DNA of 64,000 nucleotides from BJGV01 sp964196335 (GTDB lineage Bacteria > Pseudomonadota > Gammaproteobacteria > Burkholderiales > Nitrosomonadaceae), in assembly GCA_965238155.1 (NCBI GenBank), contig OZ250175.1, positions 1,364,001-1,428,000 on the forward strand. Reading direction: 5' to 3'. Position 1 is the first letter of the stretch, and each line of letters opens with the position of its first letter. Position numbers and translations under genes: made by a program. Below, piece by piece: positions 46,068-56,078 of this stretch. Below the pieces are notes generated by a model. The model was not told the DNA's origin. It saw only the letters and a list, made by a program, of their open reading frames with translations, and ran no database searches.

Positions 46068-46796
46068 ATGAACATAGACATAGAATTAACTATCTTACTT
46101 ATCCTGCTTATCAGTATGCTTTGTGTGGCGTACTGGTACGCAAGAAATCGTATAAAGCATAATAGCCTTTTACCACTACGGATAGACGGTGATCCGTATC
46201 TACAGGAAGTAGCCTCTTTTAAGGCAAAAATTGACAAAACTGTCACTACAACTGTTCGGCAACACGAGCAGGATCTGGAACAACGCTATGAAAATGATGC
46301 TGAAAACTTAAAGCTTAAGGAACGACTATCTCAGTTTGCACGAGCCACTGATCTGGACAAAGCGCTAATCATAATCTGGGAAGAAATAGAGCACTATCCT
46401 TTATGGCTAAAGCGTGATGATTCTGATAAATGGAATAAATTAAACTTACAAGGCATCAATGGCTCAAGTAAGGAGGATACATATTCAGTAGAGTTTTTAT
46501 ATGGCTCTCAGCAGTTCAAAATAACAGAGAAAACTCAGAGCGAGACAGGAGAACTGAGTTCCATTCTTTTTTTATTTGAAGATAATATTGAAGTTTTTGC
46601 TATTGAATGCTCAATTAATGCTATAGATGAAGAAACTAACCATATATGCCAACAAATCTGTGCCTTTAAAGAAAGAGGAAACTGGCCAAAAACACTACTT
46701 GAATTATATAGCCAGATCAGGATTGAAAAAGCCAAGGCTGCAGATGAGGTTAAATACTTTCGTGCAAATGAATTTAAATCTCGTTTTGAAGGGTAG
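46068..46796 (+). CDS. Membrane-anchored hypothetical protein
   Basis: 242 residues: one N-terminal membrane helix (LTILLILLISMLCVAYWYA) and a soluble acidic/helical domain of ~210 residues. No motif recognised. Confidence 0.65.
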   Translation: MNIDIELTILLILLISMLCVAYWYARNRIKHNSLLPLRIDGDPYLQEVASFKAKIDKTVTTTVRQHEQDLEQRYENDAENLKLKERLSQFARATDLDKALIIIWEEIEHYPLWLKRDDSDKWNKLNLQGINGSSKEDTYSVEFLYGSQQFKITEKTQSETGELSSILFLFEDNIEVFAIECSINAIDEETNHICQQICAFKERGNWPKTLLELYSQIRIEKAKAADEVKYFRANEFKSRFEG

Positions 46797-46891
46797 TCGG
46801 ATACCAGTAATCAGAATATCTCACGCAACTACCCTCTTATAACTTTGTAAGAGAGTTTTGAAAATTCTATGTATCAGAGCTTAATTCTTAC

Positions 46892-46978
46892 TTATATACC
46901 AAATTCATAAAAGAAAACTCTGAATGCGATTAAAAACAGAATTGCTAGTGCAATTAACGTTTTCTCTTCATTACTCAT
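46892..46978 (-). CDS. Very small membrane protein
   Basis: 28 residues, mostly one helix (TLIALAILFLIAFRVFFYEFGI). GGAGGG precedes the ATG, which supports expression, but such short frames are often chance. Confidence 0.4.
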   Translation of the reverse strand: MSNEEKTLIALAILFLIAFRVFFYEFGI

Positions 46979-47137
46979 TTCACTACCCTCCCATTTCAAT
47001 CAGGGGAAAACCATTGCTGCCTACAATGATAAGGTAAATATACTCTGATTAAAGTATTCTTATAAGCCTCAATGTCTATCCATGGCGTAAACCCTACAAA
47101 CAAACATGTAATCGATCAATTTCATCGGAGAACAGGC

Positions 47138-48037
47138 ATGATACGAATTCTTCTGATCAATCTTTCTATAACTTTGTTGGTCACACCTGTGTACGCTGCA
47201 TCAGCTGACAGCCAACTTGACACAGCACTTCAAGATCTAAATAGCTCTTTTATTAATGCACACTCTGCAGCCAGAGAACTTGATCTGGCAACCGGACCCG
47301 TCATTCTGCATCGCGACGGACAGCTTGTTCTTATCAATAACGATACTAAAGTTACGGCCAATGTCATTCTTCCGACCTACCATACATTTAAAGCATTTGC
47401 GCATATTCCGGTAGCAATCTACCTCATGCTCTCTCCTCAGGGAAGTGGAATGCTTGATTTTGAACGTTTTCAGTTACTACGTAACTACTACAAAAAATTA
47501 GAGTACGTACAGAAAAACATCAATCAAATTACCCTGAATAATACTGATCTTGAGAGACAAAGAATTATACTTTCCAAATCAATGCAATTTCTCAAAACTA
47601 TCATTGAAGATCAAAGGTTTAACAATAAGGAATTATTCCTTTTTACACAAGGTATGCTCCCATTTATCAGCGCCAACATAGAAGGTGCAGCCAGAAATCA
47701 GCTTGATGCCATGCACCGGCACGTTATGGCATGGAAATCGGAAATGCCACCCGATCACTGGAAGAAACTACGTGTAGCGACACAAGGAGCAGTACTGGCC
47801 CGGAACGGAGACCTTGCTAAACAGTACTTTAAACGCCTACTTCATATCAAAAAAGAAGGATTGCGGCTAGTCTACAAAGAACTATACTTCCGACCTACAC
47901 CAATGTTGACTTTACTAGCCACACGATCAGTTGACCGGGGTATTAGTGTTGCTATATTTAATAATCCGGACCGTATGTTCCGAGATGTACTCTCGGATGC
48001 TGCGGCTTCCTATATTAAGACAATGAAATTCGATTAG
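47138..48037 (+). CDS. Secreted protein of unknown function, helical
   Basis: 299 residues from the ATG at 47138 (GGAGA 6 bp upstream); a longer frame from 47072 precedes the signal peptide. Signal peptide MIRILLINLSITLLVTPVYA, then a helical domain with no known motif. No neighbouring partner obvious. Confidence 0.65.
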   Translation: MIRILLINLSITLLVTPVYAASADSQLDTALQDLNSSFINAHSAARELDLATGPVILHRDGQLVLINNDTKVTANVILPTYHTFKAFAHIPVAIYLMLSPQGSGMLDFERFQLLRNYYKKLEYVQKNINQITLNNTDLERQRIILSKSMQFLKTIIEDQRFNNKELFLFTQGMLPFISANIEGAARNQLDAMHRHVMAWKSEMPPDHWKKLRVATQGAVLARNGDLAKQYFKRLLHIKKEGLRLVYKELYFRPTPMLTLLATRSVDRGISVAIFNNPDRMFRDVLSDAAASYIKTMKFD

Positions 48038-48210
48038 ATTTAAATAAAATCTAATGTCTTTTTTGATGCAAATCAAAGATTTCTTATACAGATATAATAT
48101 TTAAAAATTATTACCCTACATCAGAATTTTCCTTCTGTTGACTCATTTTCAATCATCCGCTATCACTGATTCATTAAATGTACGCAATATAAATGCAATG
48201 GGGCCTTTTT

Positions 48211-48226
48211 TGTGACTTTTATCACA
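48211..48226. promoter_or_regulatory. CRP-type site (TGTGA-N6-TCACA)
   Basis: Perfect consensus, 116 bp upstream of the HTH gene at 48342, in a 304-bp gene-free stretch. Confidence 0.65.
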
Positions 48227-48341
48227 GAATTGATTTGTGGGATTAAGTAATGTATCAGACATGCTCTGTTAATGAAAAATATCAATAAAATTGATACAAG
48301 ACACTACAAAATCTCTGTGAATATGCATAAGGAACAAAAAA

Positions 48342-48680
48342 ATGAACCCTACTTCCATACACTGCAAGCAACGTATCTTAGAAGATGCAAGGGAACGAAT
48401 ATTAAAGAATCACTCGTTGGAACAAATTGCAGTAAGTCACGGTATCAATAAGAAGACACTTAATAAATGGCTGATGTCCATGGGTGAGGAACATCGTGAA
48501 TTAAGACAGCTATGGGTAGATAATATGCTGGCAAAGGCAAATGAAGAAATTGATAACGTAAAAGACAATATCTCTTTGGAAAATGATGATTCCAAGCAGG
48601 AAGCTGCTACCTGGTGTTCTGAAAGAAAAAAGCAGAACAGAACAAGCAAAATCACTCACAACCGGAATGGCTCTGGTTAA
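48342..48680 (+). CDS. Helix-turn-helix protein, terminase-small-subunit-like (copy 2)
   Basis: 112 residues. RILEDARERILKNHSLEQIAVSHGINKKTLNKWLMSMG matches the copies at 28011 and 49442; the C-terminus contains TWCSERKK, related to the WYAERKDQQRYG motif of copy 3 and of small terminases. Strong AAGGAAC site and a CRP-type operator upstream. Probably a DNA-binding accessory protein; a true phage terminase role is unlikely without a large subunit nearby. Confidence 0.65.
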   Translation: MNPTSIHCKQRILEDARERILKNHSLEQIAVSHGINKKTLNKWLMSMGEEHRELRQLWVDNMLAKANEEIDNVKDNISLENDDSKQEAATWCSERKKQNRTSKITHNRNGSG

Positions 48681-48700
48681 ATAGTTTGTCAAAGTAAAAG

Positions 48701-49414
48701 ATGGCATCATGGGATGCAGAAAAAACGCGCAAGCTTGTCCGAACCCTGTATGGTCCGGCTCAGCTTGAAATTGTGCGCGAATGTATCAGTTCGGCCATTT
48801 ACAGACAACGCTATACAAGATTTCACTTTAAAGAGATAAAGAAGATTTTGGGTGCATATACCGGTATACACCTTAAATCTGAATATATTACTAACAGCAT
48901 ATTAATTGGAAATACAAAAGAACAAAATGATTTCGAATATTGCCAGACAAGGATCGGCGCGCATATTATAGCTCCGGTACAAAGTATCTATTCTTTAGCA
49001 GATATTCTGGTATACACGGCATATTATTCCCTTGGATGTAATCTACTGCGCTCTTCCCGGAAAGAAAACCAATACTCTCTGGAGGCCATACAGACTTTTT
49101 TCTCAAAAAATATCAAGTATTCAAAAATTGAAGTCATTCTTGACTCTATTTTCGAACATAAAGAATTTAAGTATCTTACTGCACTCGCAAATCACAGTAA
49201 AAGTCATGGCCTTATTAAAGCTACATTATGGTTTGGTGCAACAGGCAAACCGCAGAACCCCTATACTTTAAAGTTTCAGGCATTTAATTTTGAAGAAAAA
49301 TATTATGGCAACCGGCTGGTCCTACCATTCCTGGAGAATGAGTACAATCGCCTGTCAAAGATTACTGCAGAAATCGGGTCAACTCTCAATTCAGCACTAA
49401 CAATAAAAGAATAA
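48701..49414 (+). CDS. Hypothetical protein between two HTH paralogues
   Basis: 237 residues, no signal peptide or membrane helix, no recognised motif. It is sandwiched in the same orientation between HTH copies 2 (20 bp upstream) and 3 (27 bp downstream), so the three likely form one operon and act together. Confidence 0.6.
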   Translation: MASWDAEKTRKLVRTLYGPAQLEIVRECISSAIYRQRYTRFHFKEIKKILGAYTGIHLKSEYITNSILIGNTKEQNDFEYCQTRIGAHIIAPVQSIYSLADILVYTAYYSLGCNLLRSSRKENQYSLEAIQTFFSKNIKYSKIEVILDSIFEHKEFKYLTALANHSKSHGLIKATLWFGATGKPQNPYTLKFQAFNFEEKYYGNRLVLPFLENEYNRLSKITAEIGSTLNSALTIKE

Positions 49415-49441
49415 CTTTGATTTTAAATCAATATTTAAACA

Positions 49442-49804
49442 ATGAATCAAGTTCCCTTACACCGTAAACATTATATTCTTAAAGATGCAAAAAAAAGCAT
49501 CCTTAAGAATTATACTCTGGCAGAAATAGCTGCAAGTCATGGTATATCAAAGCGAAGACTGATTTCATGGTTAATGTCATTGGGAGAGGAATACCAGGAA
49601 ATACGACGTCAACTTTGGATAGATAATATGCTGGAGGAAGCTAAAAAAGATATTGATAATGCATCCGATCATTTCCCCCTAGCCAAAGCAAGCGCCAAAT
49701 GGAAAGCCGCCATCTGGTACGCAGAAAGAAAAGACCAACAACGATATGGTGGTCAACGGGCTATAACTTCGGATGACAAAAAAGATTCTTCAGGTTCTCT
49801 GTAA
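49442..49804 (+). CDS. Helix-turn-helix protein, terminase-small-subunit-like (copy 3)
   Basis: 120 residues. HYILKDAKKSILKNYTLAEIAASHGISKRRLISWLMSLG and the complete C-terminal AAIWYAERKDQQRYGGQR motif, the form most like phage small terminases. Part of the apparent three-gene operon. Whether it binds specific DNA is unknown. Confidence 0.65.
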   Translation: MNQVPLHRKHYILKDAKKSILKNYTLAEIAASHGISKRRLISWLMSLGEEYQEIRRQLWIDNMLEEAKKDIDNASDHFPLAKASAKWKAAIWYAERKDQQRYGGQRAITSDDKKDSSGSL

Positions 49805-49832
49805 CTTAAAGCAGGAATTTATAATTACTGTA

Positions 49833-50225
49833 TTACTTAATACAGGCTATTTCCCAAAGTGTAAGTCCGATACTTCTGGGAGAAGAAACTATTTCCCATT
49901 CATTTGGTGAGCTGTCCCCATAAAGAACTCCCCCTTTACCCATGTTCCCACTATAGGTATTAAAAGCAAGTATTCTTTTTTTTACTTCATTACAGTCATA
50001 CTCCTGCACTACTTTTATAGATAAAAACTTATCATCAACAGCTTCCCGTGCAGTTTGATAGTCAATCAGATTAACCATCCTGACTTTATTTTCAGTTTTC
50101 TGAATCGTGGCAACATCAACATAACGGGTTATACCTTCGCTATTATTTTTCTCCACTTTTGTCCATTCACTTAGTGCACTAGTGCTTACCATAGCAAGCA
50201 AAGCCATCAAAACAGACTTCCACAT
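49833..50225 (-). CDS. Surface-adhesin protein E-like secreted protein (copy 1)
   Basis: 130 residues from the ATG at 50225 (AGGAGAG 7 bp upstream); the longer frame from 50267 adds residues before the signal peptide. Signal peptide SVLMALLAMVSTSALS, then the family pattern TRYVDVATIQKTENKVRMVNLIDY, EYDCNEVKKRILAF, GNMGKGGV, LTLWEIACIK. The two cysteines flanking the domain are conserved. In Haemophilus the family includes a surface adhesin, but most members are of unknown role. Second copy at 59735. Confidence 0.85.
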   Translation of the reverse strand: MWKSVLMALLAMVSTSALSEWTKVEKNNSEGITRYVDVATIQKTENKVRMVNLIDYQTAREAVDDKFLSIKVVQEYDCNEVKKRILAFNTYSGNMGKGGVLYGDSSPNEWEIVSSPRSIGLTLWEIACIK

Positions 50226-50413
50226 TACAACTCTCCTTATATGAATAATCATCATATACCTGTTCAATCAACCTGGGGCATCACGTTAAAGACTGCCATT
50301 TGTACCATGAACACACACTGACTATTATTAATTCTCTAAGATAATAGTTATTACCTATAGCACATGTCCGACTTAACCCATGTCATGGCTACAATTATTG
50401 TTATTTCCTTAGT

Positions 50414-50895
50414 TTACGCCACTTCCAGTGATGGCAGAGGATTCGGATTTACCCACAATCCCCGTTGTTTTTTTCTGGTATCTTTCTCAATATCTGCGTA
50501 GGCAATTCTGTCGACAACAGCCTGATCACGAAGATAACCATGCCATGCCAAGCCACGCCGTATTTGCTCCTTATTTACATCTATTCCATTTATTAATACC
50601 TTTCCCAGTACACGTCCATAGCGATCTCGTTTATTAGTTTCTACTGTTACAGTCTTACTAAAAACCAGTTTACCCAAACTTTGCCTTGAACGACTACCAA
50701 AAGCCTGTTTTCTTTCAGGCGCATCAATTCCGGTCAAGCGAACCCTATGCTGCACCTTATAGTGATCCAATACCGTTATTGTGTCACCATCTGAGATCTT
50801 AACCACCTTTCCGGTAAAATATCAGCCCATACAGAAAATGATAAGGCCAGTGAAAGAAAAACTGCTCCGATAGTTTGAAATAAAATTTTTACCAT
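50414..50895 (-). pseudogene. Thermonuclease-like nuclease with signal peptide, frameshifted
   Basis: The C-terminal frame (from 50806) encodes an SNase domain: VKISDGDTITVLDHY, RVRLTGIDAPE, NKRDRYGRVLGKV, RRGLAWHGYL and a late KKQRGLW. A signal peptide (TIGAVFLSLALSFSVWA) starts at 50895 in another frame; inserting one A at about 50818 gives ADILTGKVVKISDGDT, the expected junction. Probably a secreted nuclease broken by one base, or a consensus error. Confidence 0.8.
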
Positions 50896-50948
50896 TCTCA
50901 GGCTATCTTTTTTAAAAGATTAAGCTTATCTGTAATTCAATATCATTG

Positions 50949-51934
50949 TCAGATAACGACTAACATCTGGCGAACAAATATTAAGAATAAAAGAATAATT
51001 ACTGATATAAGCCACACAAGAATATATATACTCATCGCCCGTTTGGCTTTTTCTTTTTCCCACCAGGTTCTTGGGCCGATACCCTTTATAAAGAAAACTA
51101 TATTACTGGCCAAGTTTACGCATACTACATTAATGGCCAATAGCAACCCAGCGCCTATAGCAAGATCAGCTTCTCCATGACCCAACATGATACCCAGTAC
51201 TGCAGCCGGTGGAAGTAGTGCCACCGCAACCATTACCCCTACTAAAACACTTGACAGGCCTGATGTCAGAGAAAGGGCTGCGGCTGCGCCGGAAGCAAGA
51301 GCCAATGCAACAGAATCCAGTCCCACATCTGTACGGGAAGTAAGTTCTGAACTTAAAATTTCAAATGGCCAGAAAACACCAATTACTGCACTCAAAGCTA
51401 TGGACAGCACAATACCCACAGAAGTGGTTAACGCAGATTTGCGCATTAAGTAAATATCACCTAAGGCTGTACCAAAACCGAATGCAAGATTAGGGCCAAG
51501 TAGTGGCGCTATCACCATTGCACCAATAACTACAGCAACATTATTTTCTACAAGACCTATTGCAACAACTATTGTCGATAGTATTACCAGCACGATAAAA
51601 TTCATGTCTAAATGCGAATTCTTTTCAACATTTTTATAAAGAGACTCTCTTACTGCAATTGCTGAAGCCTCTTCTTTTCGTTCTTCCTTAGATTGTTTTG
51701 GTAACGCAATTTCTACAGGTAAACTAATATATGTGCGGAAGGCTGGGCCCCTAACACACCCTGTAATGAATCCAATACAGGCTGAATTTTATCGTCACTA
51801 ACAAGTAATCGCATCTGCTGCATGCCATCGTCTCCTACAATACCAATACGTAAATCACGAGCTTCGTGCTTTTCTGATATTGCAAGAACCGTATCCAGAC
51901 TACCTGCATCGGCGACTACCTCAACGTATTTCAT
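50949..51934 (-). pseudogene. DUF389 (TIGR00341) membrane protein with frameshift
   Basis: The N-terminal ~73 residues (51713-51934, KYVEVVADAGSLDTVLAI) and the membrane part (50949-51605, five to six helices, VENNVAVVIGAMVIAPLLGP) are in different frames. A bridging stretch LPVEIALPKQSKEERKEEASAI reads through in the membrane-part frame. One shift near 51715 restores a ~325-residue DUF389 protein of unknown function. Confidence 0.8.
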
Positions 51935-52332
51935 CCTTTCCCTCCTGCCTGCTCATATGCAAATGGTTTAACTGTCGCCATATTTTCAATAATTTTTTTG
52001 AATTCGGTATAAATAACTGCATTTAACTAAAATGCAAATATAAGGATAGTTATCCTTCCCCTCACAAGCAAAATAAAACAAGTTAATCCTGTCGGGTTCA
52101 ACCTGATACACTTATTTGCAGTCGTTTTTAAATATTTTTAACTCTCCCTGGCCAGAAGAAGTACAAACTGGTATTTTTATAAATGTATCTCACAAAAACC
52201 ATAGCCTTGCCTTAACTGAAATATTCCATTAATATTTTTGTGCTGCATATACTAATTGCATATGCCCCGTACGATAATTGAGTTCTGAATACGCAGGTTT
52301 AATTTTAATTAGATATTATAAGGAGAATATAT
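51935..52332. other. Gene-free stretch
   Basis: About 400 bp; no supported motif apart from the AAGGAG site of the dodecin gene at its end. Confidence 0.35.
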
Positions 52333-52536
52333 ATGTCAGTTGTAAGAGTAACCGAAATTACCGCGTCTTCACCCAAGAGTTTCGAAGATGCGGCACGAAT
52401 TGGTATTCAAAGAGCCGGGAAGACTTTGGATAATATTAAAAGTGCCTGGATTCAGGAGCAACGTGTCATTGTTGAAGGAGACAAAATAACTGAATACCGG
52501 GTCAATATGAAGGTGTCTTTTATCTTAAAAGACTAA
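52333..52536 (+). CDS. Dodecin, small flavin-binding protein
   Basis: 67 residues with VTEITASSPKSFEDAARIGI, AGKTLDNIKSAWIQEQRVIVEGDKI and EYRVNMKVSFIL, the full dodecin fold. Forms dodecamers that store FMN/riboflavin or coenzyme-type ligands. The conserved Trp (AWIQEQ) is present. AAGGAG precedes the ATG. Confidence 0.93.
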   Translation: MSVVRVTEITASSPKSFEDAARIGIQRAGKTLDNIKSAWIQEQRVIVEGDKITEYRVNMKVSFILKD

Positions 52537-52598
52537 AATAATTAATCTGTAACATTATGAAGTAATCTCAAACTTTATTAACTAACAGGAAATTAAAT

Positions 52599-52655
52599 AT
52601 GGCCGGGAAATTCGAGATATACACAGATAAAGCCGGGGAATTCAGATTCACATGA
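52599..52655 (+). pseudogene. DUF1508/YegP-like N-terminal fragment
   Basis: 18 codons read MAGKFEIYTDKAGEFRFT, the invariant opening of DUF1508 proteins, then a stop where the domain should continue. The remaining DNA before nirK does not restore the domain, so it is a remnant. Confidence 0.55.
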
Positions 52656-52784
52656 TATTCACAGTATTTCCGTTTCAGTCAGAGTTCTCTGGTAAGAGGT
52701 GAAATCGGTATTGCACTTCTAAATAAAAGTGATAGGATAACCCCAGTGTTAAAAACAGATCAGGGAATCTGATCAGATAAAATA

Positions 52785-52808
52785 GTACGTATTTTTATTT
52801 TTACGCAC
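52785..52808. promoter_or_regulatory. Inverted repeat upstream of nirK
   Basis: GTACGTA and TACGCAC are inverted repeats with one mismatch across a 10-bp T-rich spacer, 57 bp before the nirK start. Candidate NO or nitrite regulator site; regulator unidentified. A separate perfect hairpin GATCAG/CTGATC lies at 52758-52774. Confidence 0.45.
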
Positions 52809-52864
52809 AGCAGGCCTATAAAAATATAGTATTTAGTAATAATAATAATTTAACAGGGGGAAAT

Positions 52865-54028
52865 ATGAACAAGGTTGTACAACTATTTGTCGGATTCGGA
52901 CTATTTTGTATCGGCGCTACACAAGTTATGGCAAACGCGCCGGCCGGTACACCTCGCGTAGTACAAGAATTGGTTGCTCCGCCTTTCCTGCCTAAGCATA
53001 ATCAGGTAGCTAAGGGAGGACCTAAAGTTGTAGCAATACGTCTTGTTACCGAAGAAAAACTGATGAAAGCCGATGCAAACGCAAGCTATTGGGCTTTAAC
53101 ATTCAATGGTTCGGTGCCTGCTCCAATGATCGTCGTGCATGAAGGCGACTGGGTTGAACTGACATTGGTCAATCCAAAAACTAATACGATGCCGCACAAT
53201 CTTGATTTCCACGCTGCAACCGGTGCACTGGGTGGCGCGCATTTAAATAAAGTGGCCCCGGGTGAAGAAGTAGTGCTGACCTGGAAGGCAATCAAACCCG
53301 GTGTATTTGTATATCACTGTGCTCCGGGCGGAACCATGATTCCTTTCCATACTATTTCCGGAATGAATGGCGCCCTTATGGTGCTACCTCGCGGTGGTTT
53401 GAAAGATGCTAAGGGTAAACCATGGCATTACGATCGAGCCTATTACATAGGTGAACAAGACCTGTATCTACCTAAGGGTAAAGACGGAAAATTCAAAAAA
53501 TACAGCCAGCCGCTCGAAGGCATGGCTGACATGCTGGAAGCTTCAAAAGGACTCGTTCCAAGCCACGTTGTCTTCAACGGTACCGCAGGCGCACTAACGG
53601 GCGCCAATGCTCTCACAGCGAATGTTGGCGAGAAAGTACTCTTCATTCACTCACAAGCTAACCGTGATTCCCGTCCGCATCTGATCGGCGGTCATGCTGA
53701 CCTGGTCTGGCAGGGTGGTTCATTCAGTGATACTCCGGATACCGGTTATGAAACCTGGTTTGTTCCGGGTGGATCTGCCATTGCTGCCGGATACCAATTC
53801 AAGCAGCCTGGATTGTATGTATATCTCAGTCATAATCTGATTGAAGCAGTTCTGTTAGGAGCAGCTGCTCATATGAACGTTAAAGGCAAATGGGACAACA
53901 ATCTCATGGAGCAATCCAAAAAACCAGGACCTATCACTTCTACGGCAAGTGTTAAACAGGAAGTTCGGAACCTCGGCCACGGTTTTCTGGACTCTTTGAA
54001 ACAGACTGTTGATAAGATAGTAGATTAA
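52865..54028 (+). CDS. nirK: Copper-containing nitrite reductase
   Basis: 387 residues with a signal peptide. Type 1 copper ligands: His111 (MPHN), Cys152 (YHCAPGG), His162 (IPFH) and Met167 (SGM). Type 2 ligands: His116 (DFHAA), His151, and a C-terminal His in YVYLSHNLIEA. Reduces nitrite to nitric oxide in the periplasm as a trimer. AGGGGG precedes the ATG and an inverted repeat lies upstream. A strong terminator follows. Confidence 0.96.
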   Translation: MNKVVQLFVGFGLFCIGATQVMANAPAGTPRVVQELVAPPFLPKHNQVAKGGPKVVAIRLVTEEKLMKADANASYWALTFNGSVPAPMIVVHEGDWVELTLVNPKTNTMPHNLDFHAATGALGGAHLNKVAPGEEVVLTWKAIKPGVFVYHCAPGGTMIPFHTISGMNGALMVLPRGGLKDAKGKPWHYDRAYYIGEQDLYLPKGKDGKFKKYSQPLEGMADMLEASKGLVPSHVVFNGTAGALTGANALTANVGEKVLFIHSQANRDSRPHLIGGHADLVWQGGSFSDTPDTGYETWFVPGGSAIAAGYQFKQPGLYVYLSHNLIEAVLLGAAAHMNVKGKWDNNLMEQSKKPGPITSTASVKQEVRNLGHGFLDSLKQTVDKIVD

Positions 54029-54057
54029 TCTGTAGTTTTTCAGTAATAATCACATTT

Positions 54058-54084
54058 AACCCGGCTTCGTGCCGGGTTTTTTTA
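54058..54084 (+). terminator. Strong intrinsic terminator after nirK
   Basis: AACCCGGC pairs with GCCGGGTT around a 5-base TTCGT loop, followed by a T-tract. Confidence 0.9.
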
Positions 54085-54164
54085 TGTGTATCTGAGTTTC
54101 ATCTTTTAACAAAATAAGGTGCTCCCAGCCTAATATTTTAGTCCTGATATCCGTTATAGTAACT

Positions 54165-54464
54165 ATGGATATTAATAATAAAGTTGAATTACTGGAAGAA
54201 ATGCAGGAATTCCTAAGCAGTCGCATGGACAGCTACATTACTATTTCTACGCTCCTTGATCAGATCGCTGCTGTACAGACTGATTCCGAGAATCTTCTTG
54301 TACTGAAATCAGCAGGGATACAGAAACAATTGCAGGAGAGAATAGACATACTTAATAACCTGTGTGTTTCCAAACTCAATGGTGATATTACAGAAAAACT
54401 ACAAGATGATAATCAGAAATTAACCGATTTCAGAGTAAAACTGAATGACCTTTTAAAAAAATAA
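54165..54464 (+). CDS. Small coiled-coil protein of unknown function
   Basis: 99 residues, entirely helical/coiled coil in appearance (LLEEMQEFLSSRMDSY, LQERIDILNNL, KLTDFRVKLNDLLK). No cysteines except one. No family recognised. Confidence 0.55.
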   Translation: MDINNKVELLEEMQEFLSSRMDSYITISTLLDQIAAVQTDSENLLVLKSAGIQKQLQERIDILNNLCVSKLNGDITEKLQDDNQKLTDFRVKLNDLLKK

Positions 54465-54736
54465 CACTCTCCGCTATTATAGCTTCAGAGATTGAAATTG
54501 CTCCGCATGCCGGCATTCAGACGGCAAATCAATAGTCATGTAATTAACGACATTCACACTTATTCCTCAGAATTAGTATTGAGAAGCTTGCCTTAATACC
54601 AGGCAGATACCTTAAACTTCAATAAAATTCAGATCAGAAATATAATCAGGCTTAGTGACATTAGCGTCACCAGGACTTAGCCTTATAATGCTATACGCTA
54701 ACTTATAAAAAATCTTTTCGTTTAAGGAAATAACGC

Positions 54737-55489
54737 ATGCCAATTAAATATGACATTAAAAATAAAACTGCAATTGTTACAGGTGCAAACCGGGGCATTG
54801 GAAAAGTAATCACAGAAACATTTTTACAAAAAGGCGCTAAAAAAGTATATGCCGCTGTAAGAAACCCGGATACAGCTTTACCACTGATTGAGCAGTATGG
54901 TGAAAGAGTTGAGGCTATTACTATAGATCTGGAAAAACCGGGAACTATTATCACCGCATCGCTACAGGCAGAAGATGTTGAAGTGGTAGTTAATAATGCC
55001 GGAGTCAATACCCGTTCCACACCCTTAGATACAGATGCCATAAACTCTCTTAATTTTGAAATGGAAATAAATGTTAACGGTCTTATTCGTATGGCACAGG
55101 CATTTGCACCGGTCCTGAAAAGAAACGGAGGAGGTGTATTCATCCAGATTAATTCTGTAGCATCGATTAAGAATTTTGTTCCGATAGCCACCTATTCCGC
55201 ATCAAAGGCTGCTGCTTATTCAATCACTCAGGCTTTACGTGACCTGCTGGATGAGCAAGGCACCTTTGTAATGAGTGTACATCCCGGCCCTATTGCAACA
55301 GATATGATTGCCACTGTTCCGGGAATGTTAGAAATAGCAGAACCCCCGGGTATTGTTGCAGATAATATTGTGGATGCACTTAACAGCGGAGATTTTCATG
55401 TATTTCCGGATAAGATGGCCAGACAAATCAAGGAGGCCTATCAAAGCTTTGCAGAGAATACTATTGAAGTGAATATTTTAGATAATTAA
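54737..55489 (+). CDS. Short-chain dehydrogenase/reductase
   Basis: 250 residues, classical SDR: TGANRGIG cofactor site, NNAG, catalytic Ser-(N)-YSASK and a PGPIATDM loop. Uses NAD(P)(H); substrate unknown. Cytosolic. Confidence 0.9.
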   Translation: MPIKYDIKNKTAIVTGANRGIGKVITETFLQKGAKKVYAAVRNPDTALPLIEQYGERVEAITIDLEKPGTIITASLQAEDVEVVVNNAGVNTRSTPLDTDAINSLNFEMEINVNGLIRMAQAFAPVLKRNGGGVFIQINSVASIKNFVPIATYSASKAAAYSITQALRDLLDEQGTFVMSVHPGPIATDMIATVPGMLEIAEPPGIVADNIVDALNSGDFHVFPDKMARQIKEAYQSFAENTIEVNILDN

Positions 55490-55675
55490 TATTAAGTATT
55501 ATTAGTGATATGAAATGACAAAAAATGGCAGTTTCCATCGCAGAATGCAATTCTTCCGGCACGCAGGCTCAGTCAGATCAGGAATACCGCCTGAAATCAA
55601 CATACTAAAACCTGGCATAAAAGATGCTTATAAAATAATTACCGGAAACTTTTAACTACGATTAAATTATACTTA

Positions 55676-55912
55676 ATGAACAAAAAACTTATTAACCGTC
55701 GGAATGCTCTCACTAAAAAAAGAGGTTCAGCTGAATTACTGGATATTCTACTGGAACTGTTTCTGGAACTCACTGAAAAAGAAAAAGAGACTCTGAGCGC
55801 AAAAATTAAGAATGCGCGTTTTATTCAGTGTTCTGACAGACATGGAAAAATAAAATTAGAATACTGTGACGCGAATTATGCATTACACACAATACTGATC
55901 ACTCCCTCCTGA
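55676..55912 (+). CDS. Small SH3-like-looking protein, family member 3 (truncated end)
   Basis: 78 residues. Shares LELFLELTEKEKETLSAKI, FIQCSDRHGKIKLEYCDANYALHTILI with members 1 and 2 but ends at TPS; in the others the next residues are Cys-Val-Thr-Arg. The stop TGA is one base from the Cys codon TGT, so a C-terminal nonsense change is likely. Function unknown. Confidence 0.6.
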   Translation: MNKKLINRRNALTKKRGSAELLDILLELFLELTEKEKETLSAKIKNARFIQCSDRHGKIKLEYCDANYALHTILITPS

Positions 55913-56078
55913 TTTTTCAATACAGTTTAAAACAGATAATGGTAATAATATTACTATCTGACGCCCGTAATACAGGCAAAGAATAATAAGATTTCATAAA
56001 GAATAAACAATTTTAAGTTAAGTTGTGTACAATAATTTTGTGAGCAGAGTTTATTTTCAACCACCTCAGGGGGGTTAT

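Noticed and set aside
48342..49804. Prophage terminase module
   Set aside because: No large terminase, portal, capsid or tail genes are present; only the small HTH family is seen.
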